Positions 1 through 10,719 of a stretch of DNA of 64,000 nucleotides are shown here, piece by piece. The translations under genes and the position numbers were made by a program. The notes under the pieces are model-generated. The model made no database searches. It was not told the DNA's origin and worked only from the letters and a program-made list of their open reading frames with translations. The stretch is taken from positions 1,364,001 to 1,428,000 of the forward strand of contig NZ_CP113067.1 in NCBI RefSeq assembly GCF_026625865.1. Reading direction: 5' to 3'. The stretch comes from Microbacterium sp. SL75 (GTDB taxonomy: Bacteria > Actinomycetota > Actinomycetes > Actinomycetales > Microbacteriaceae). The stretch's first letter is position 1. Every line of letters starts with the position of its first letter.

Positions 1-3000
1 TCGGTCGAATATGACGCCGTGACCGTGTTGCTGTCGCGTGTGAGCTTGACCCACAACGGTCGTGCGGTGGTGGCGACGGCGTTGGCCTGCGAGTCGATGA
101 CGCCGTCGCCGTCGGCGTCGTACCGCAGGGCGACGTAGTTGGGCTCGATCGCGAGGTGCGCGTAACCGAGAGACTTCTCGGCGACGCTGCGGTCGGCCAT
201 GCGCGACAGGTCGTTGCGGACCGACAGCCCCGCTCGATACCAGCCCGTGTTGCCTCCGTCGAACTTCACCGACACCGATCCCGTGGTGCCGAGGATGTCT
301 TTCTTGTAGATGGACGTGTATTCGTCGCCGCCTTCTCCGATGTCGCGGCCCTTGTTCTGGAGCGCGAAGCTGCCGCCGGACTGGACGGCCTGGTTCTCGG
401 CGTACAGCGACGGTGCGGCGGTCAGGAGATCCCCGGACACGGCACCGCCGAGAACGACCGAGAGCGACTTCGAGACGGTTTCCCGACTGGTGCCGCCGAT
501 CTCGTCGCGCGTCATCGCGGCATTCGCCGAGACGCTTCCGCTCGTGACGGAGTCGCTAACGGTGATGCGCCACGTGGCCGTCGCCGTCTGTCCGGGTGGG
601 AGCGTCGTCGGCGCGGTCGTAAGGGGGGTGAGCGTCACCTTGTCGGAGGCGCTGATCTGCAGTGCGATGTCGCTGAGCAGAGTGGACCCGAGGTTGGCCA
701 CCGTGGCGGTGAGCACCTGAGCGCCCGAGGCGTCTCGGCCGATCGAAAGGTCGAGACCGCGCGACTGCCCGACCCAGTCACCCGCCTTACGGTACTGCGC
801 CGAGATCCCGGCCTCGGCGATGACCTTCTGGGCAGCGAGAGGGTACTCGTTGATGCCCAGCTGCGACTGGTTGGTGATGCGGTTGTTGTAGTAACGGCCA
901 CGCTCGTCGCACTTGGCCGAGTCGGCGCACCAGGGGCCGGCGTTGACACCGCCGCCCAGCCACCACGTTCCGTCGATGGTGTTGTCGCGCGTGGAGTTTC
1001 CCACGTTGTCCGCCGGGGTGCCCTGGTTCTCGTTGAAGCCGTTCGCGAACGCCTGGTAGTAGGTGCCGTCGAGGGCGTTGTTCTTCGCGGTCAAGTAGCG
1101 GGTGCCCTCGTCGAAGTAGAGCTTGGTACCGTCGCCGCCGCGCAGGTAGTTGCTGTCCCAGCTGCTGCCGGGCGCCGCGCCCAGGTGGTAAAGCACGCCG
1201 CCGTCGTTGCCTTCTTTCTTGAAGTCCCACATCACGTTCTTGGCGACGTGGATGTTGCGGCTGAACGTCGGGTTGTCTTCAGCGAAGCGCGTGTTGAAGA
1301 TGTACGCGCCCCGTCCCTGGTAGACCGCGTTTCCGCCGGCATCCGGCACACCCCAGCCCCACCCGGTGTCGATGACGTCGTACGGGCCGTCGCTGAGCTC
1401 GTTGTGCGAGATCTCCGCCCCGTCCCACCAGGTCGCGAGGACCGCCGAGGACTCGAAGTAGTCCTGACCCATCTTCTTCACGCGGTTGTTCGTGATCGTG
1501 AGGTTGCGGTTCGCGCGAGAATCGCCGCTCGGTCGTGCCGCCTCGGCGTTCGTTCCACCGGCGACGATCGCCGATCCCGCCGTGTCGAAGAAGGTGTTGC
1601 CGACGACCGACACGTGCTGTGCCCCGAGTCCGACGCCCGACGCATGCGCCTCGTCGTTCATGCCGATGCCGAGTCCCTTGCTGCCCAGGTGGGCGAACTC
1701 GTTCAGCGTGAACGAGACGTCCTTGGCGGCGGACACCTGGATGCTCGCCGGGGTCTGCCGGAACATGTAGCGGTTCGACTCGAAGGTCAGGCAGTCGATC
1801 GAGTAGGCGCCCTGCGCGCACGCCTGCTTCGGGGCGTTCGGGTGGGCCGCGTTCCACTGCGCCAGCTGCGTGTTGTTCAGCGGCATGGTGGGGTAGTCCC
1901 GCAGGCGGATCAGGCGGGGCAGATCGGCCGCTGCGACGGCGCTCGCGTCATCGAGGTAACGGTACGTGTCGTCGGATCCCTTCTCGATCAGCCGCACCAA
2001 CGGCGCCTGGTCTTGCGACGGGTCGAACGTGCGCTGGTCCGACGTCGGCAGATCCTGCGTGGTCGGGTCGGTGAGGGCGTAGAGGTACCCCTTCAGGACG
2101 GAACCGTTCTGCTGGCTGGCGTAGCCGTCGTCGCTGTTCGCCGCCGTGTCGCTGGAGTACTGGAACGACAGGCCCTGGAAAGCGAGATTGGTGATCGGGG
2201 CGTCGGCGGAGTCGCCGCTGATGGTGACGAGCTTCTCGAGCTGCGGGGCGACGATCGACTTCGCGTTGGGGTTCTGCCCCGAGGCCGGCTTGTAGTACAG
2301 CTTCTCGGCATCCGTGTCGTAGAACCACTCGTTATCCTCGTCGACGAACGCGAGCGCGTTGCGGAGCGAGAACGCGGGGGTGTGCAGGGGCTTGTTGATC
2401 GTGTCCCAGCCCCACGTCTGGTTGTCCCACGACGGCTGGCGCATCGTCACGACGTTGTTCGAGATGGCGTCGAAGGGCGCGAAGCGGTCGGTGAACGAGG
2501 CGCGGCTGCGCAGCTCGACCCGCTTCTGCTGCGAGGCCGGGAGCGCCTTCAGCGCGTTCCAGGCCGTTGCGATGTTGTTCGAGGCGTAGTTCGCATCGAC
2601 CGTGAAGCCGGAGCGGCTGAACGAGAACTTGCCGTAGTCCACCCACATACGTGAGCGCAGCGCCTGCCCGCCGTCCACGTAGAGCTGGCGGAAGTCGATG
2701 GCGCTGTCGAGAGGCGCCTCCCAGATGCCGTCACCGTTGGCATCCGACCATCCGGTGACGCTCTTGCCGCCGGAGATCACGGGCTTCGCGCCATCGGCGG
2801 CCTTCCACGTCACCGAGTGGCCGTTGCGACCGCCGTCGGCCGTGCGGAAGTCCAGGGTCTCGCTCAACACGTAGGTGCCGTCGCCGACGACGACGGTCAC
2901 GTCGGACGAGGAGTTCGCCGCGCGCACGGCCTCTTGGGCGCGGGCGAGTGTCTGGAACGCCGATCCGGCACTGGTGCCGGAGGCGGTGTCGCTGCCCGAC

Positions 3001-3122
3001 GGTGAGACGTAGATCGTCTCGGTCGTCGCGGCGGTGGCGGTCGTCGCGACGGCCAGTCCGGTGGCGACGAGGGCGCTGGTGACGGCCATCGCGGCCAGCA
3101 TGCGTGTCGTATGACGCGGCAC
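1..3122 (-). CDS. Secreted right-handed beta-helix repeat protein (3' end beyond window)
   Basis: The minus-strand frame is open from a GTG at 3122 to the left edge, so the C-terminus is missing (about 1040 residues visible). A GAGGAG ribosome site lies 5 nt upstream of the GTG. The N-terminus is a typical signal peptide (basic MPRHTTR, hydrophobic stretch, Ala-rich cleavage region near residue 32). Then comes a pectate-lyase-like region beginning TIYVSPSGSD, with many N-rich turns typical of parallel beta-helices (roughly residues 35-720). A NEW3/CARDB-like beta-sandwich follows (about 780-880, ending in a T-rich, P-rich linker). The last visible part (about 890-1040) resembles a DUF1349/concanavalin-type carbohydrate-binding fold. 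The likely role is extracellular polysaccharide binding or cleavage; the substrate cannot be told. Family-level assignment is from fold patterns only. Confidence 0.8.
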   Translation of the reverse strand, partial: MPRHTTRMLAAMAVTSALVATGLAVATTATAATTETIYVSPSGSDTASGTSAGSAFQTLARAQEAVRAANSSSDVTVVVGDGTYVLSETLDFRTADGGRNGHSVTWKAADGAKPVISGGKSVTGWSDANGDGIWEAPLDSAIDFRQLYVDGGQALRSRMWVDYGKFSFSRSGFTVDANYASNNIATAWNALKALPASQQKRVELRSRASFTDRFAPFDAISNNVVTMRQPSWDNQTWGWDTINKPLHTPAFSLRNALAFVDEDNEWFYDTDAEKLYYKPASGQNPNAKSIVAPQLEKLVTISGDSADAPITNLAFQGLSFQYSSDTAANSDDGYASQQNGSVLKGYLYALTDPTTQDLPTSDQRTFDPSQDQAPLVRLIEKGSDDTYRYLDDASAVAAADLPRLIRLRDYPTMPLNNTQLAQWNAAHPNAPKQACAQGAYSIDCLTFESNRYMFRQTPASIQVSAAKDVSFTLNEFAHLGSKGLGIGMNDEAHASGVGLGAQHVSVVGNTFFDTAGSAIVAGGTNAEAARPSGDSRANRNLTITNNRVKKMGQDYFESSAVLATWWDGAEISHNELSDGPYDVIDTGWGWGVPDAGGNAVYQGRGAYIFNTRFAEDNPTFSRNIHVAKNVMWDFKKEGNDGGVLYHLGAAPGSSWDSNYLRGGDGTKLYFDEGTRYLTAKNNALDGTYYQAFANGFNENQGTPADNVGNSTRDNTIDGTWWLGGGVNAGPWCADSAKCDERGRYYNNRITNQSQLGINEYPLAAQKVIAEAGISAQYRKAGDWVGQSRGLDLSIGRDASGAQVLTATVANLGSTLLSDIALQISASDKVTLTPLTTAPTTLPPGQTATATWRITVSDSVTSGSVSANAAMTRDEIGGTSRETVSKSLSVVLGGAVSGDLLTAAPSLYAENQAVQSGGSFALQNKGRDIGEGGDEYTSIYKKDILGTTGSVSVKFDGGNTGWYRAGLSVRNDLSRMADRSVAEKSLGYAHLAIEPNYVALRYDADGDGVIDSQANAVATTARPLWVKLTRDSNTVTASYST

Positions 3123-3303
3123 GGGTTCTCCTCTTCGAGTGGGGGGCGCCCGCGGCTTTGCGGGCACTCCGTTGCAGCGTAATACGTATGACGTCTTCTC
3201 GGGAGGGGGGCGCACCTGTTTTACCGGTTCGTTACCGAAGGGCCGTGTCGGACCCGCTCGATAGGATGGGGTGTACCGCCGGAATCAGACGCGAGGAGCG
3301 CAC
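3123..3303. promoter_or_regulatory. Divergent promoter region, beta-helix gene / purA
   Basis: This 181-bp gap separates the minus-strand beta-helix gene from purA. On the plus strand a good -10 hexamer TAGGAT sits at 3262-3267, about 37 nt before the purA ATG. I see no convincing -35. The purA ribosome site is GAGGAG just before 3304. The AT-richer stretch around 3180-3195 may hold the promoter of the beta-helix gene, but no clear hexamer pair was found there. Confidence 0.45.
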
Positions 3304-4590
3304 ATGCCCGGAATCGTGATCGTCGGCGTCCAGTGGGGCGACGAAGGCAAGGGCAAGGCCACCGACTTGCTCGGTGAGCGCACCGACTGGGTGGTGAAGT
3401 TCAACGGCGGAAACAACGCCGGGCACACCGTCGTCATCGGCGACGAGAAGTACGCGCTGCACCTGCTGCCCAGCGGCATCCTGTCTCCCGGGGTCACCCC
3501 CGTGATCGGCAACGGCGTCGTGGTCGACCTCGAGGTGCTCTTCAACGAGCTCGAGGCCCTCAACGCCCGTGGCCTCGACACGAGCCGCCTCAAGATCAGC
3601 GCCAACGCGCACATCATCACGCAGTACCACCGCACGCTCGACAAGGTCACCGAGCGCTTCCTCGGAAAGCGCATGATCGGCACCACCGGGCGCGGCATCG
3701 GCCCGGCCTACGCCGACAAGATCAACCGCGTCGGCATCCGCGTGCAGGATCTCTTCGACGAGAACATCCTGCGGCAGAAGGTCGAAGGGGCACTCGACCA
3801 GAAGAACCACCTGCTGGTGAAGATCTTCAACCGTCGTTCGATCACGGCCGACGAGATCGTCGAAGACCTGTTGGCGTACGCCGAGCGCGTGCGTCCCATG
3901 GTCGCCGACACGTCACTGCTTCTCAACGACGCGCTCGAAGCGGGCGACGTCGTCGTCTTCGAGGGCGGGCAGGCGACCATGCTCGACGTCGACCACGGCA
4001 CCTACCCCTTCGTCACCTCGTCGTCGGCGACGGCCGGCGGGGCATCGACGGGTTCCGGAGTGGGCCCCAACAGGCTCGACCGGATCGTCGGCATCGTCAA
4101 GGCCTACACGACCCGCGTCGGCTCGGGTCCGTTCCCGACCGAGCTGTTCGACGAGAGCGGCGACTGGCTGCGCTCACGGGGCTTCGAGTTCGGCACGACC
4201 ACGGGTCGCCCGCGCCGGGTCGGCTGGTACGACGCCCCCATCACGCGGTACGCGACGCGCATCAACGGCATCACCGACCTCGTGCTGACCAAGCTCGACA
4301 TCCTCGGCGGTCTCGAGCAGATCCCGGTGTGCGTCGCCTATGACGTCGACGGCGAGCGGTTCGACGACCTGCCGGTGAACCAGACCGACTTCCACCACGC
4401 GAAGCCGATCCTCGAGTACTACCCCGGTTGGAGTGAAGACATCTCCACCGCCCGCACGTTCGACGACCTGCCGCAGAACGCGCAGGACTACGTGCTGGCG
4501 CTCGAGAAGATGAGCGGCACGCGCATCTCCGTCATCGGCGTGGGCCCGGCCCGCGACCAGGTGATCGTGCGTCACGACCTGATCGACTGA
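3304..4590 (+). CDS. purA: Adenylosuccinate synthetase
   Basis: PurA joins IMP and aspartate using GTP to form adenylosuccinate, the first committed step from IMP to AMP; it is a cytosolic homodimer. The 428-residue length is normal. The N-terminus [18 protein letters not shown] carries the diagnostic GTP/IMP-binding loop WGDEGKGK. Later family blocks include [30 protein letters not shown] and GPFPTEL. The start is the ATG at 3304 with a good upstream ribosome site; an upstream in-frame start at 3271 would add a non-family extension. The stop overlaps the start of the next gene (TGATG), so the two are probably co-translated. Confidence 0.97.
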   Translation: MPGIVIVGVQWGDEGKGKATDLLGERTDWVVKFNGGNNAGHTVVIGDEKYALHLLPSGILSPGVTPVIGNGVVVDLEVLFNELEALNARGLDTSRLKISANAHIITQYHRTLDKVTERFLGKRMIGTTGRGIGPAYADKINRVGIRVQDLFDENILRQKVEGALDQKNHLLVKIFNRRSITADEIVEDLLAYAERVRPMVADTSLLLNDALEAGDVVVFEGGQATMLDVDHGTYPFVTSSSATAGGASTGSGVGPNRLDRIVGIVKAYTTRVGSGPFPTELFDESGDWLRSRGFEFGTTTGRPRRVGWYDAPITRYATRINGITDLVLTKLDILGGLEQIPVCVAYDVDGERFDDLPVNQTDFHHAKPILEYYPGWSEDISTARTFDDLPQNAQDYVLALEKMSGTRISVIGVGPARDQVIVRHDLID

Positions 4591-5792
4591 TGCGTTTCTG
4601 GGTCGGCGCCTACGCCCCCGACACCGGGTCGGCGGAGGGCATCGGCATCCTGCAGGCGGGGGAGCGCGACGCGCTCGGTGCCGGTGGCCCCCTCGGCATG
4701 GTCGCGACCGCGGCCGAGGTACCCGGGTCGCCGTCGTGGGTGGCCGCCCACCCCTCCAACGACGACATCGTGTACGCCGCCGTCGAGTTCGACGGTACTG
4801 TCCAGGCATTCCGCCGTACGAGCGATACGCGGTTGGCGCCCCTCGGCCCGCCCGTCGAGGCCGGCGGTGCGGTCTGCCACGTCGCAGTCTCGCCCGACGC
4901 GTCGTTCTTGATCGCGAGCTGCTGGGGCGACGGACGCATCGTCCGCATGGCGCTGGACGCACAGGGCCGACCGTCGGGCCCGGTGATCTGCGCCGAAGCT
5001 GCCGATCCCCACGGCTCTTCGTCCGAGCAGGGCAGCATCTCCACCGGTGCCCGGGTGTCGGGTGCCGTCGTCCCCGACCTCGCGGCGGCCGCTCGCGCGC
5101 TCCGAGAGGCCGCGGGCGACGAGTACTCCCACCTCGTCCCGGACTACGACGACGTTCCCCTCACCGACGCGGAGTCCGAAGAGGCTGCCGCCGGGGCACG
5201 CGTCTCGCGAGCCCACCAGGCGGTGTTCCTTCCCGGAGGTCTCATCGCGACGACCGACATGGGATTCGACCTCGTGCGGTTCTGGCGTCAGGTCGACGAC
5301 GGCCTGCGTCTCGTGCAAGAGGTCGTCCTCCCGAAGGGCAGCGGCCCGCGGCACGGGCTCTGGCATCCTTCGGGTCATCTGTACGTCGTGACCGAGCTCA
5401 GCTGCGAGGTCTTCGTCCTGGGGGCCGACCGCGCCGGGCGCTGGCACGTGCTCTCGGGTCAGCCCCTTCTCGGCACCCTCGACACCGACACGGCCGCCGA
5501 GCTCTCGGCCAGCCGTGACGGGGCCACGATCTACGCCGGGGTCCGCGGCAGCGACACAGTGGGTGTGCTGTCGGTCCGCGGCCACGGTGAGGAACTGCAG
5601 CTGCTCGCCCTCGCCGAGACGGGGACGCACTGGCCCCGACATCACGTGGTCGTCGACGACACCCTGCTCGTGGCGGGCCAGCTGGCGCACGAGATCGTGT
5701 CGCTGCCGCTCGACACCCGCACCGGCATCCCGGGCCGGGTTCGCCACCGCACCCCGTCGCCGTCGCCGACGCGCCTGCTGCCGATGCGCTGA
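4590..5792 (+). CDS. Lactonase-family beta-propeller protein (6-phosphogluconolactonase-like)
   Basis: A 400-residue member of the Pgl/YbhE seven-bladed propeller family, whose characterised members hydrolyse sugar lactones (6-phosphogluconolactone, carboxy-muconolactone). It opens with [18 protein letters not shown], the blade-1 pattern (YxGTYT-like) of the family. It contains GPRHGLWHPSGHLYVVTE, the conserved R-H / HP-G-Y-E block around the active site (about residue 250). No signal peptide, so cytosolic. The ATG overlaps the purA stop by one base, implying translational coupling, although lactone hydrolysis has no obvious purine link. The true substrate is unknown. Confidence 0.8.
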   Translation: MRFWVGAYAPDTGSAEGIGILQAGERDALGAGGPLGMVATAAEVPGSPSWVAAHPSNDDIVYAAVEFDGTVQAFRRTSDTRLAPLGPPVEAGGAVCHVAVSPDASFLIASCWGDGRIVRMALDAQGRPSGPVICAEAADPHGSSSEQGSISTGARVSGAVVPDLAAAARALREAAGDEYSHLVPDYDDVPLTDAESEEAAAGARVSRAHQAVFLPGGLIATTDMGFDLVRFWRQVDDGLRLVQEVVLPKGSGPRHGLWHPSGHLYVVTELSCEVFVLGADRAGRWHVLSGQPLLGTLDTDTAAELSASRDGATIYAGVRGSDTVGVLSVRGHGEELQLLALAETGTHWPRHHVVVDDTLLVAGQLAHEIVSLPLDTRTGIPGRVRHRTPSPSPTRLLPMR

Positions 5793-5839
5793 GCGGGTGC
5801 GTGCGGGCCGCGCGCGAATGCGCTCCGCGCCCGTCTGCG

Positions 5840-6455
5840 CGGGGGTTCGGCGTTCACGAGCGCGGCGTCTCTGCGTGGGGCGTCACGCGGCGAGGGTCCG
5901 GCGGCGGTCCCATCACGCGCGTCGAGCACGCATAAACGCGATCCGCGCCCGGAAACGCGAGCACGGCGTGTTTCTGCGCGCGGCGAGCGTTTCTGCGTGG
6001 TGGAGCGGCGCCGCTGGGCGGCACGGTCCGGCATCCGGGGCGCGGCGAGGGGCCGCCGGCGCTGCCCATCACGCGCGTCGAGCACGCATAAACGCGATCA
6101 GCGCCCGGAAACGCGAGGACGGCGTGTTTCTGCGCGCGGAGAGCGTTTCTGCGTGGGGGGGGGGTACCGCTGGGCGGCACGGCTCGGCATCCGGGGCGCG
6201 GCGAGGGTCCAGCGGCGCTGCCCATCACGCGCGTCGAGCACGCATAAACGCGATCCGCGCTCGGAAACGCGAGGACGGCGTGTTTCTGCGCGCGGACGGC
6301 GTTTCTGCGTGGGGGAGTGCCCCCGCTGTGCGGCAGGGCCCGGCATCCGGGGCGCACCGGGTTTCGCGCCACCGACACGCATCAACCCGATCAGCGCTCG
6401 GAAACGCGAGGGCGGCGTGTTTCTGCGCGCGGAGAGCGTTTCTGCGTGGCGGCGG
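5840..6455. repeat. Tandem array of about four 156-bp intergenic repeats
   Basis: Between the convergent lactonase and AI-2E genes lie near-identical copies beginning at 5911, 6067 and 6223 (exact 156-bp period), a shortened copy from about 6369, and a degenerate partial copy near 5840-5910. The internal landmark GGAAACGCGAG occurs at 5951, 6107, 6263 and 6400, so the steps are 156, 156 and 137 bp. Each copy holds the string CGCATAAACGCGAT, then GGAAACGCGAG, then GTGTTTCTGCGCG and CGTTTCTGCGTGG. The GAAACGC and GTTTC arms can pair, so each unit could form a hairpin. No convincing protein is encoded: the open frames across it are GC-driven and repeat-driven. Confidence 0.9.
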
Positions 6456-6467
6456 CGCCGCGCCGCT

Positions 6468-7592
6468 CTACTTCTTGGCATCCTGTCGCGGGATGACGAT
6501 CTGCTTGACGATCAGCAGGACCGAGGCGGTCACGGGGATCGCCACGAGCGCTCCGAGCAAGCCGAGCAGCGTGCCACCGACGAGGGCGCCGATCACGACG
6601 AGGGCTCCCGGGATCGAGATCGTTCGGTTCATCACGCGGGGCGTGAGGAGATATGCCTCGATCTGCATGTACACCAGATAGACGATGGCGAAGATGAGTC
6701 CGGAGGTCGGACTGACGATGAGCGTGAAGACCGTCGCCGTCGCCCAGAACAGCACCGAGCCGACGAGCGGAATGAGCGTGATGCCGAAGGCGAGCGCCGC
6801 GAGCAACGCGGCGAAGGGCTGCCCGAGGATCGTCAGGACGATGAAGGCGAAGACCGCGTTGCACAGGGCCAGCACGACCATCCCGGCGAGGTAGCCACCG
6901 ACGGAGTCGGTGATCTGACCCGTCATATCGGCGACCGTCTCGCGGCTGCGGGCGGGAGTGAGGCGCACGAGCGCGTTCTTCATCCTCGGCAGCGATGCCA
7001 AGAAGTACAGGCTCAGCACCAGGACGATGATCGCCCCCGAGATGAACGTGCCGATGCTGATACCCACCTGGAGCAGGCCGCCGCCGATCGCGGCGATGTT
7101 GGCGGGGTTCGTGACGAAGCCCTGCACCTCTTTGAGGACGTCGCCCAGGCTGTCGCCGAAGTTGCTCTCGACCCAGCGAACGGCGTCGCTGTCGATGAGG
7201 TCGTTCACGAAGGTGGGAATGTCGCCGACGAACTGCTCGACCTGCCGCACCACCGGGGGGATGAGCAACCACAGGGCACCGGCGAGGATCACCGCGAGCC
7301 CGCCGAACACGATCACGATCGACCACGCGCGCGAGAGGCCGCGGCGCACGAGGAGACGCACGAGCGGGTCGAGGGCCAGAGCCACGAACAGCGCGATCGC
7401 GATGTAGATGAGCACGGTCGACAGGTTCGACAGCGCGAGCGCGAGAAGGATCGCCGTCAGCCCGCCGAGGGTGAGGAAGAACCCGGCCGCGTAGGGGCGC
7501 GAGAGGGCTGACCAGACCGGCTTGTCGCGCGACGTGGTGGCCCCGGCGTCTGCGCCTTCGGCGGTGGGGTCAGGGCGAGTGGATCGGCTCAT
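6468..7592 (-). CDS. AI-2E family transporter (PerM-like membrane protein)
   Basis: A polytopic inner-membrane protein of about 374 residues with the family layout. Two N-terminal helices are followed by a pair around residues 75-105, a soluble amphipathic region (QVEQFVGDIPTFVNDL, DSLGDVLKEVQGFV) and a block of C-terminal helices ending in IPVTASVLLIVKQIVIPRQ. The family is named for autoinducer-2 export, but many members are implicated in Na+/H+ or unknown transport, so the substrate is open. I place the start at the ATG at 7592 because a -10 TACAGT (7599-7604, minus strand) lies exactly 6 nt upstream, suggesting a leaderless mRNA. A GTG at 7598 is the alternative. Confidence 0.85.
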   Translation of the reverse strand: MSRSTRPDPTAEGADAGATTSRDKPVWSALSRPYAAGFFLTLGGLTAILLALALSNLSTVLIYIAIALFVALALDPLVRLLVRRGLSRAWSIVIVFGGLAVILAGALWLLIPPVVRQVEQFVGDIPTFVNDLIDSDAVRWVESNFGDSLGDVLKEVQGFVTNPANIAAIGGGLLQVGISIGTFISGAIIVLVLSLYFLASLPRMKNALVRLTPARSRETVADMTGQITDSVGGYLAGMVVLALCNAVFAFIVLTILGQPFAALLAALAFGITLIPLVGSVLFWATATVFTLIVSPTSGLIFAIVYLVYMQIEAYLLTPRVMNRTISIPGALVVIGALVGGTLLGLLGALVAIPVTASVLLIVKQIVIPRQDAKK

Positions 7593-7598
7593 CCTCAC

Positions 7599-7604
7599 AC
7601 TGTA
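7599..7604 (-). promoter_or_regulatory. -10 hexamer TACAGT of the AI-2E gene, leaderless start
   Basis: TACAGT is followed after 6 nt by the ATG at 7592. No Shine-Dalgarno is spaced correctly for that ATG. This is the usual geometry of actinobacterial leaderless transcripts. Confidence 0.5.
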
Positions 7605-7672
7605 GGACTCCCTGAGAGTCGTCCTCGGGGGTGGGCGCCGACCGGTAGGGTCGGAGCGATTGAGGAGGACAC

Positions 7673-7978
7673 ATGACCGAGGCCGATCCTTCGACGATTC
7701 TGCAGGGGCTCCGCGGCAGCATCGACAACATCGACGCCGCCCTGATCTTCCTGCTCGCGGAGCGTTTCCGCTGCACCAAGCAGGTCGGCGTGCTCAAGGC
7801 GAAGCACGGGATGCCGGCATCCGACCCCTCTCGCGAAGAGCAGCAGATCGCGCGGCTCATGCAGTTGGCCGAGCAGGCCGACCTCGATCCCGCGTTCGCG
7901 GAGAAGTGGTTCAACTTCGTCGTGGCCGAGGTCATCCGTCACCACCGGTCGGCCGCGGCGCAGCCGGACGCCGACTGA
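7673..7978 (+). CDS. Chorismate mutase (AroQ type)
   Basis: A 101-residue all-alpha protein that should convert chorismate to prephenate, the entry to phenylalanine and tyrosine synthesis. The sequence shows the AroQ helical pattern: IDNIDAALIFLLAERFRCTKQVGVLKAKHG has the catalytic arginine/lysine positions (R11-, R28- and K39-type), and SREEQQIARL follows in helix 2. The length fits monofunctional cytosolic AroQ enzymes. A GAGGAG ribosome site precedes the ATG. It stands alone, divergent from the AI-2E gene. Confidence 0.9.
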   Translation: MTEADPSTILQGLRGSIDNIDAALIFLLAERFRCTKQVGVLKAKHGMPASDPSREEQQIARLMQLAEQADLDPAFAEKWFNFVVAEVIRHHRSAAAQPDAD

Positions 7979-8005
7979 CGCGTCCTCCCTCGCCGCGGAG
8001 GCGCG
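7979..8005 (+). terminator. Hairpin after chorismate mutase
   Basis: CGCG(T)CCTCC pairs with GGAGGCGCG across a short loop immediately after the stop codon; there is no U-tract. It is a plausible GC-rich terminator. Confidence 0.4.
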
Positions 8006-8364
8006 CAGGGGGTCGGCGACACGCCCGGGCCCGCATCGCGGCGTCGGCCGTCGTGGGTGCCATCAGCGTCTCCCCCACACGCGCACGCGTGCCACAGGGC
8101 AACCGAGACCGCAAGCTCACGGGCGATTTGCCAGGGATTCCATCACCGTGAAACGTTGGTGGAGGTCCGATTTCGGACCGCCCACCAGACCAGTCCGCGG
8201 TCGCCGGTGACGACTCGGGGGAGTCGGCTCGGCGAGCGTACGGTCGGCGGCCTGAGCGTCGGATCCGATATCCGACGCTGACGTGCTCCACCCCCCGGAG
8301 AGCGCCGACGGCTGCCACCCGGGCGTGACCGCTGCGGCCACCCGAGGCCGCTGAGGTGCACACA
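8006..8364 (+). promoter_or_regulatory. Structured 5' region of the proVWX operon
   Basis: About 360 bp without a gene upstream of proV. It contains three hairpins in series: 8158-8186 (GGTCCG/CGGACC extended by GGTGG/CCACC), 8211-8226 (CGACTC-GGGG-GAGTCG), and a perfect 9-bp inverted repeat at 8256-8278 (GCGTCGGAT, 5-nt loop, ATCCGACGC). The last could be a protein operator or an RNA stem. I do not recognise a known riboswitch. Compatible-solute importers are normally osmotically regulated, so a regulatory leader is likely. Confidence 0.45.
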
Positions 8365-9683
<1,319 letters not shown>

Positions 9684-9684
<1 letters not shown>

Positions 9685-10688
9685 TGGATGGTTTCCGCAT
9701 TCCGGTCGGCTCATGGGTGGATGCCGGTGTGGACTGGGTCCGCGACAACCTCTCGGGCCTGTTCGACGTCGTCGCCCTCATCGTGCGCTTCCTCGTCGGC
9801 GGGCTCAGCGACGTGCTGCTCGCCGCTCCCATCGTCGTGGTCATCATCGTCGCGGCGGCTCTCGCGTGGCTCCTGCGCTCGTGGAAGCTCGCTCTCGGGA
9901 CCGTGATCGGCTTCGCCCTGATCCTCGCGATGGGCCAGTGGGTCACGGCGATGCAGACGCTGGCGCTCGTTCTCGTGGCCACCATCGTGGCCGTGGCGAT
10001 CTCGGTGCCGTTGGGGATCTGGTCGGCACGCAACGCCACCGTCCGCGCGGTGCTCAAGCCGATCCTCGACTTCATGCAGACGATGCCCGCCTTCGTCTAC
10101 CTGATCCCGGCGATCACGTTCTTCAGCATCGGTGTCGTACCCGGCGTGGTCTCCACCGTCATCTTCGCTCTGCCCCCGGGGGTGCGTCTGACCGAGCTCG
10201 GCATCCGCGGGGTCGACTCCGAGACCGTCGAGGCGGGACACGCGTTCGGAGCCACCCCCGGGCAGATCCTCCGCGGCATCCAGCTCCCGCTCGCGATGCC
10301 CACGATCATGGCGGGCGTCAACCAGGTCATCATGCTCGCGCTGTCGATGGCGGTCGTGGCCGGCATCGTCGGGGCCGACGGCCTGGGTAAAGAGGTCGTG
10401 CAGTCGATCTCGACGGTCAACCTGCCCAAGGGCGTCGAGGCGGGCCTGAGCGTCGTCGTCCTCGCCGTGTACCTCGACCGGCTCACCGCGGCCCTCGGCA
10501 ACCGGGCCGACAACCGCGGTTCGCTGCTGGGCGTGCTGGCTCGGCGCCGGGCCGCGCGTTCCGCCGCGGCCGTCACCGCCGGAGCCACTGCGGCGTCGCA
10601 CGTCGACACCACCTCCGCGGATGCCGCGAGCGAGGCCGAGCGCGAGAAGGCCTCGCCGCGTCGCGCGCCGGTGTCGTCGGGGCGCTGA
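9684..10688 (+). CDS. proW: Glycine betaine/proline ABC transporter permease
   Basis: A 334-residue inner-membrane permease of the ProW/OpuAB family. It has the long amphipathic N-terminus (WVRDNLSGLFDVVA), helices from about residue 25, and the EAA-type loop that docks on the ATPase (ETVEAGHAFGATPGQILRGI). The C-terminal tail of some 40 residues, rich in Ala/Thr/Ser, extends past the last helix (DRLTAALGNR) and is longer than usual. The ATG overlaps the proV stop by one base. It works with proV and the lipoprotein at 10826. Confidence 0.93.
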
Positions 10689-10719
10689 GTCCCGGCATCC
10701 CTCCCTCGTTCTCCGGCGC

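Noticed and set aside
156..2654. An 832-codon open frame on the plus strand.
   Set aside because: It is antisense to the beta-helix gene, whose frame has a signal peptide, ribosome site and domain patterns; the antisense protein is Arg/Val-rich and matches nothing.
5840..6455. A CRISPR array.
   Set aside because: The whole 156-bp unit repeats, with no constant short repeat and variable spacers, and there are no cas genes.
5997..6480. Protein-coding repeat genes in the tandem array on either strand.
   Set aside because: The frames follow the repeat period (156 is divisible by three) and have no start signals or family match.
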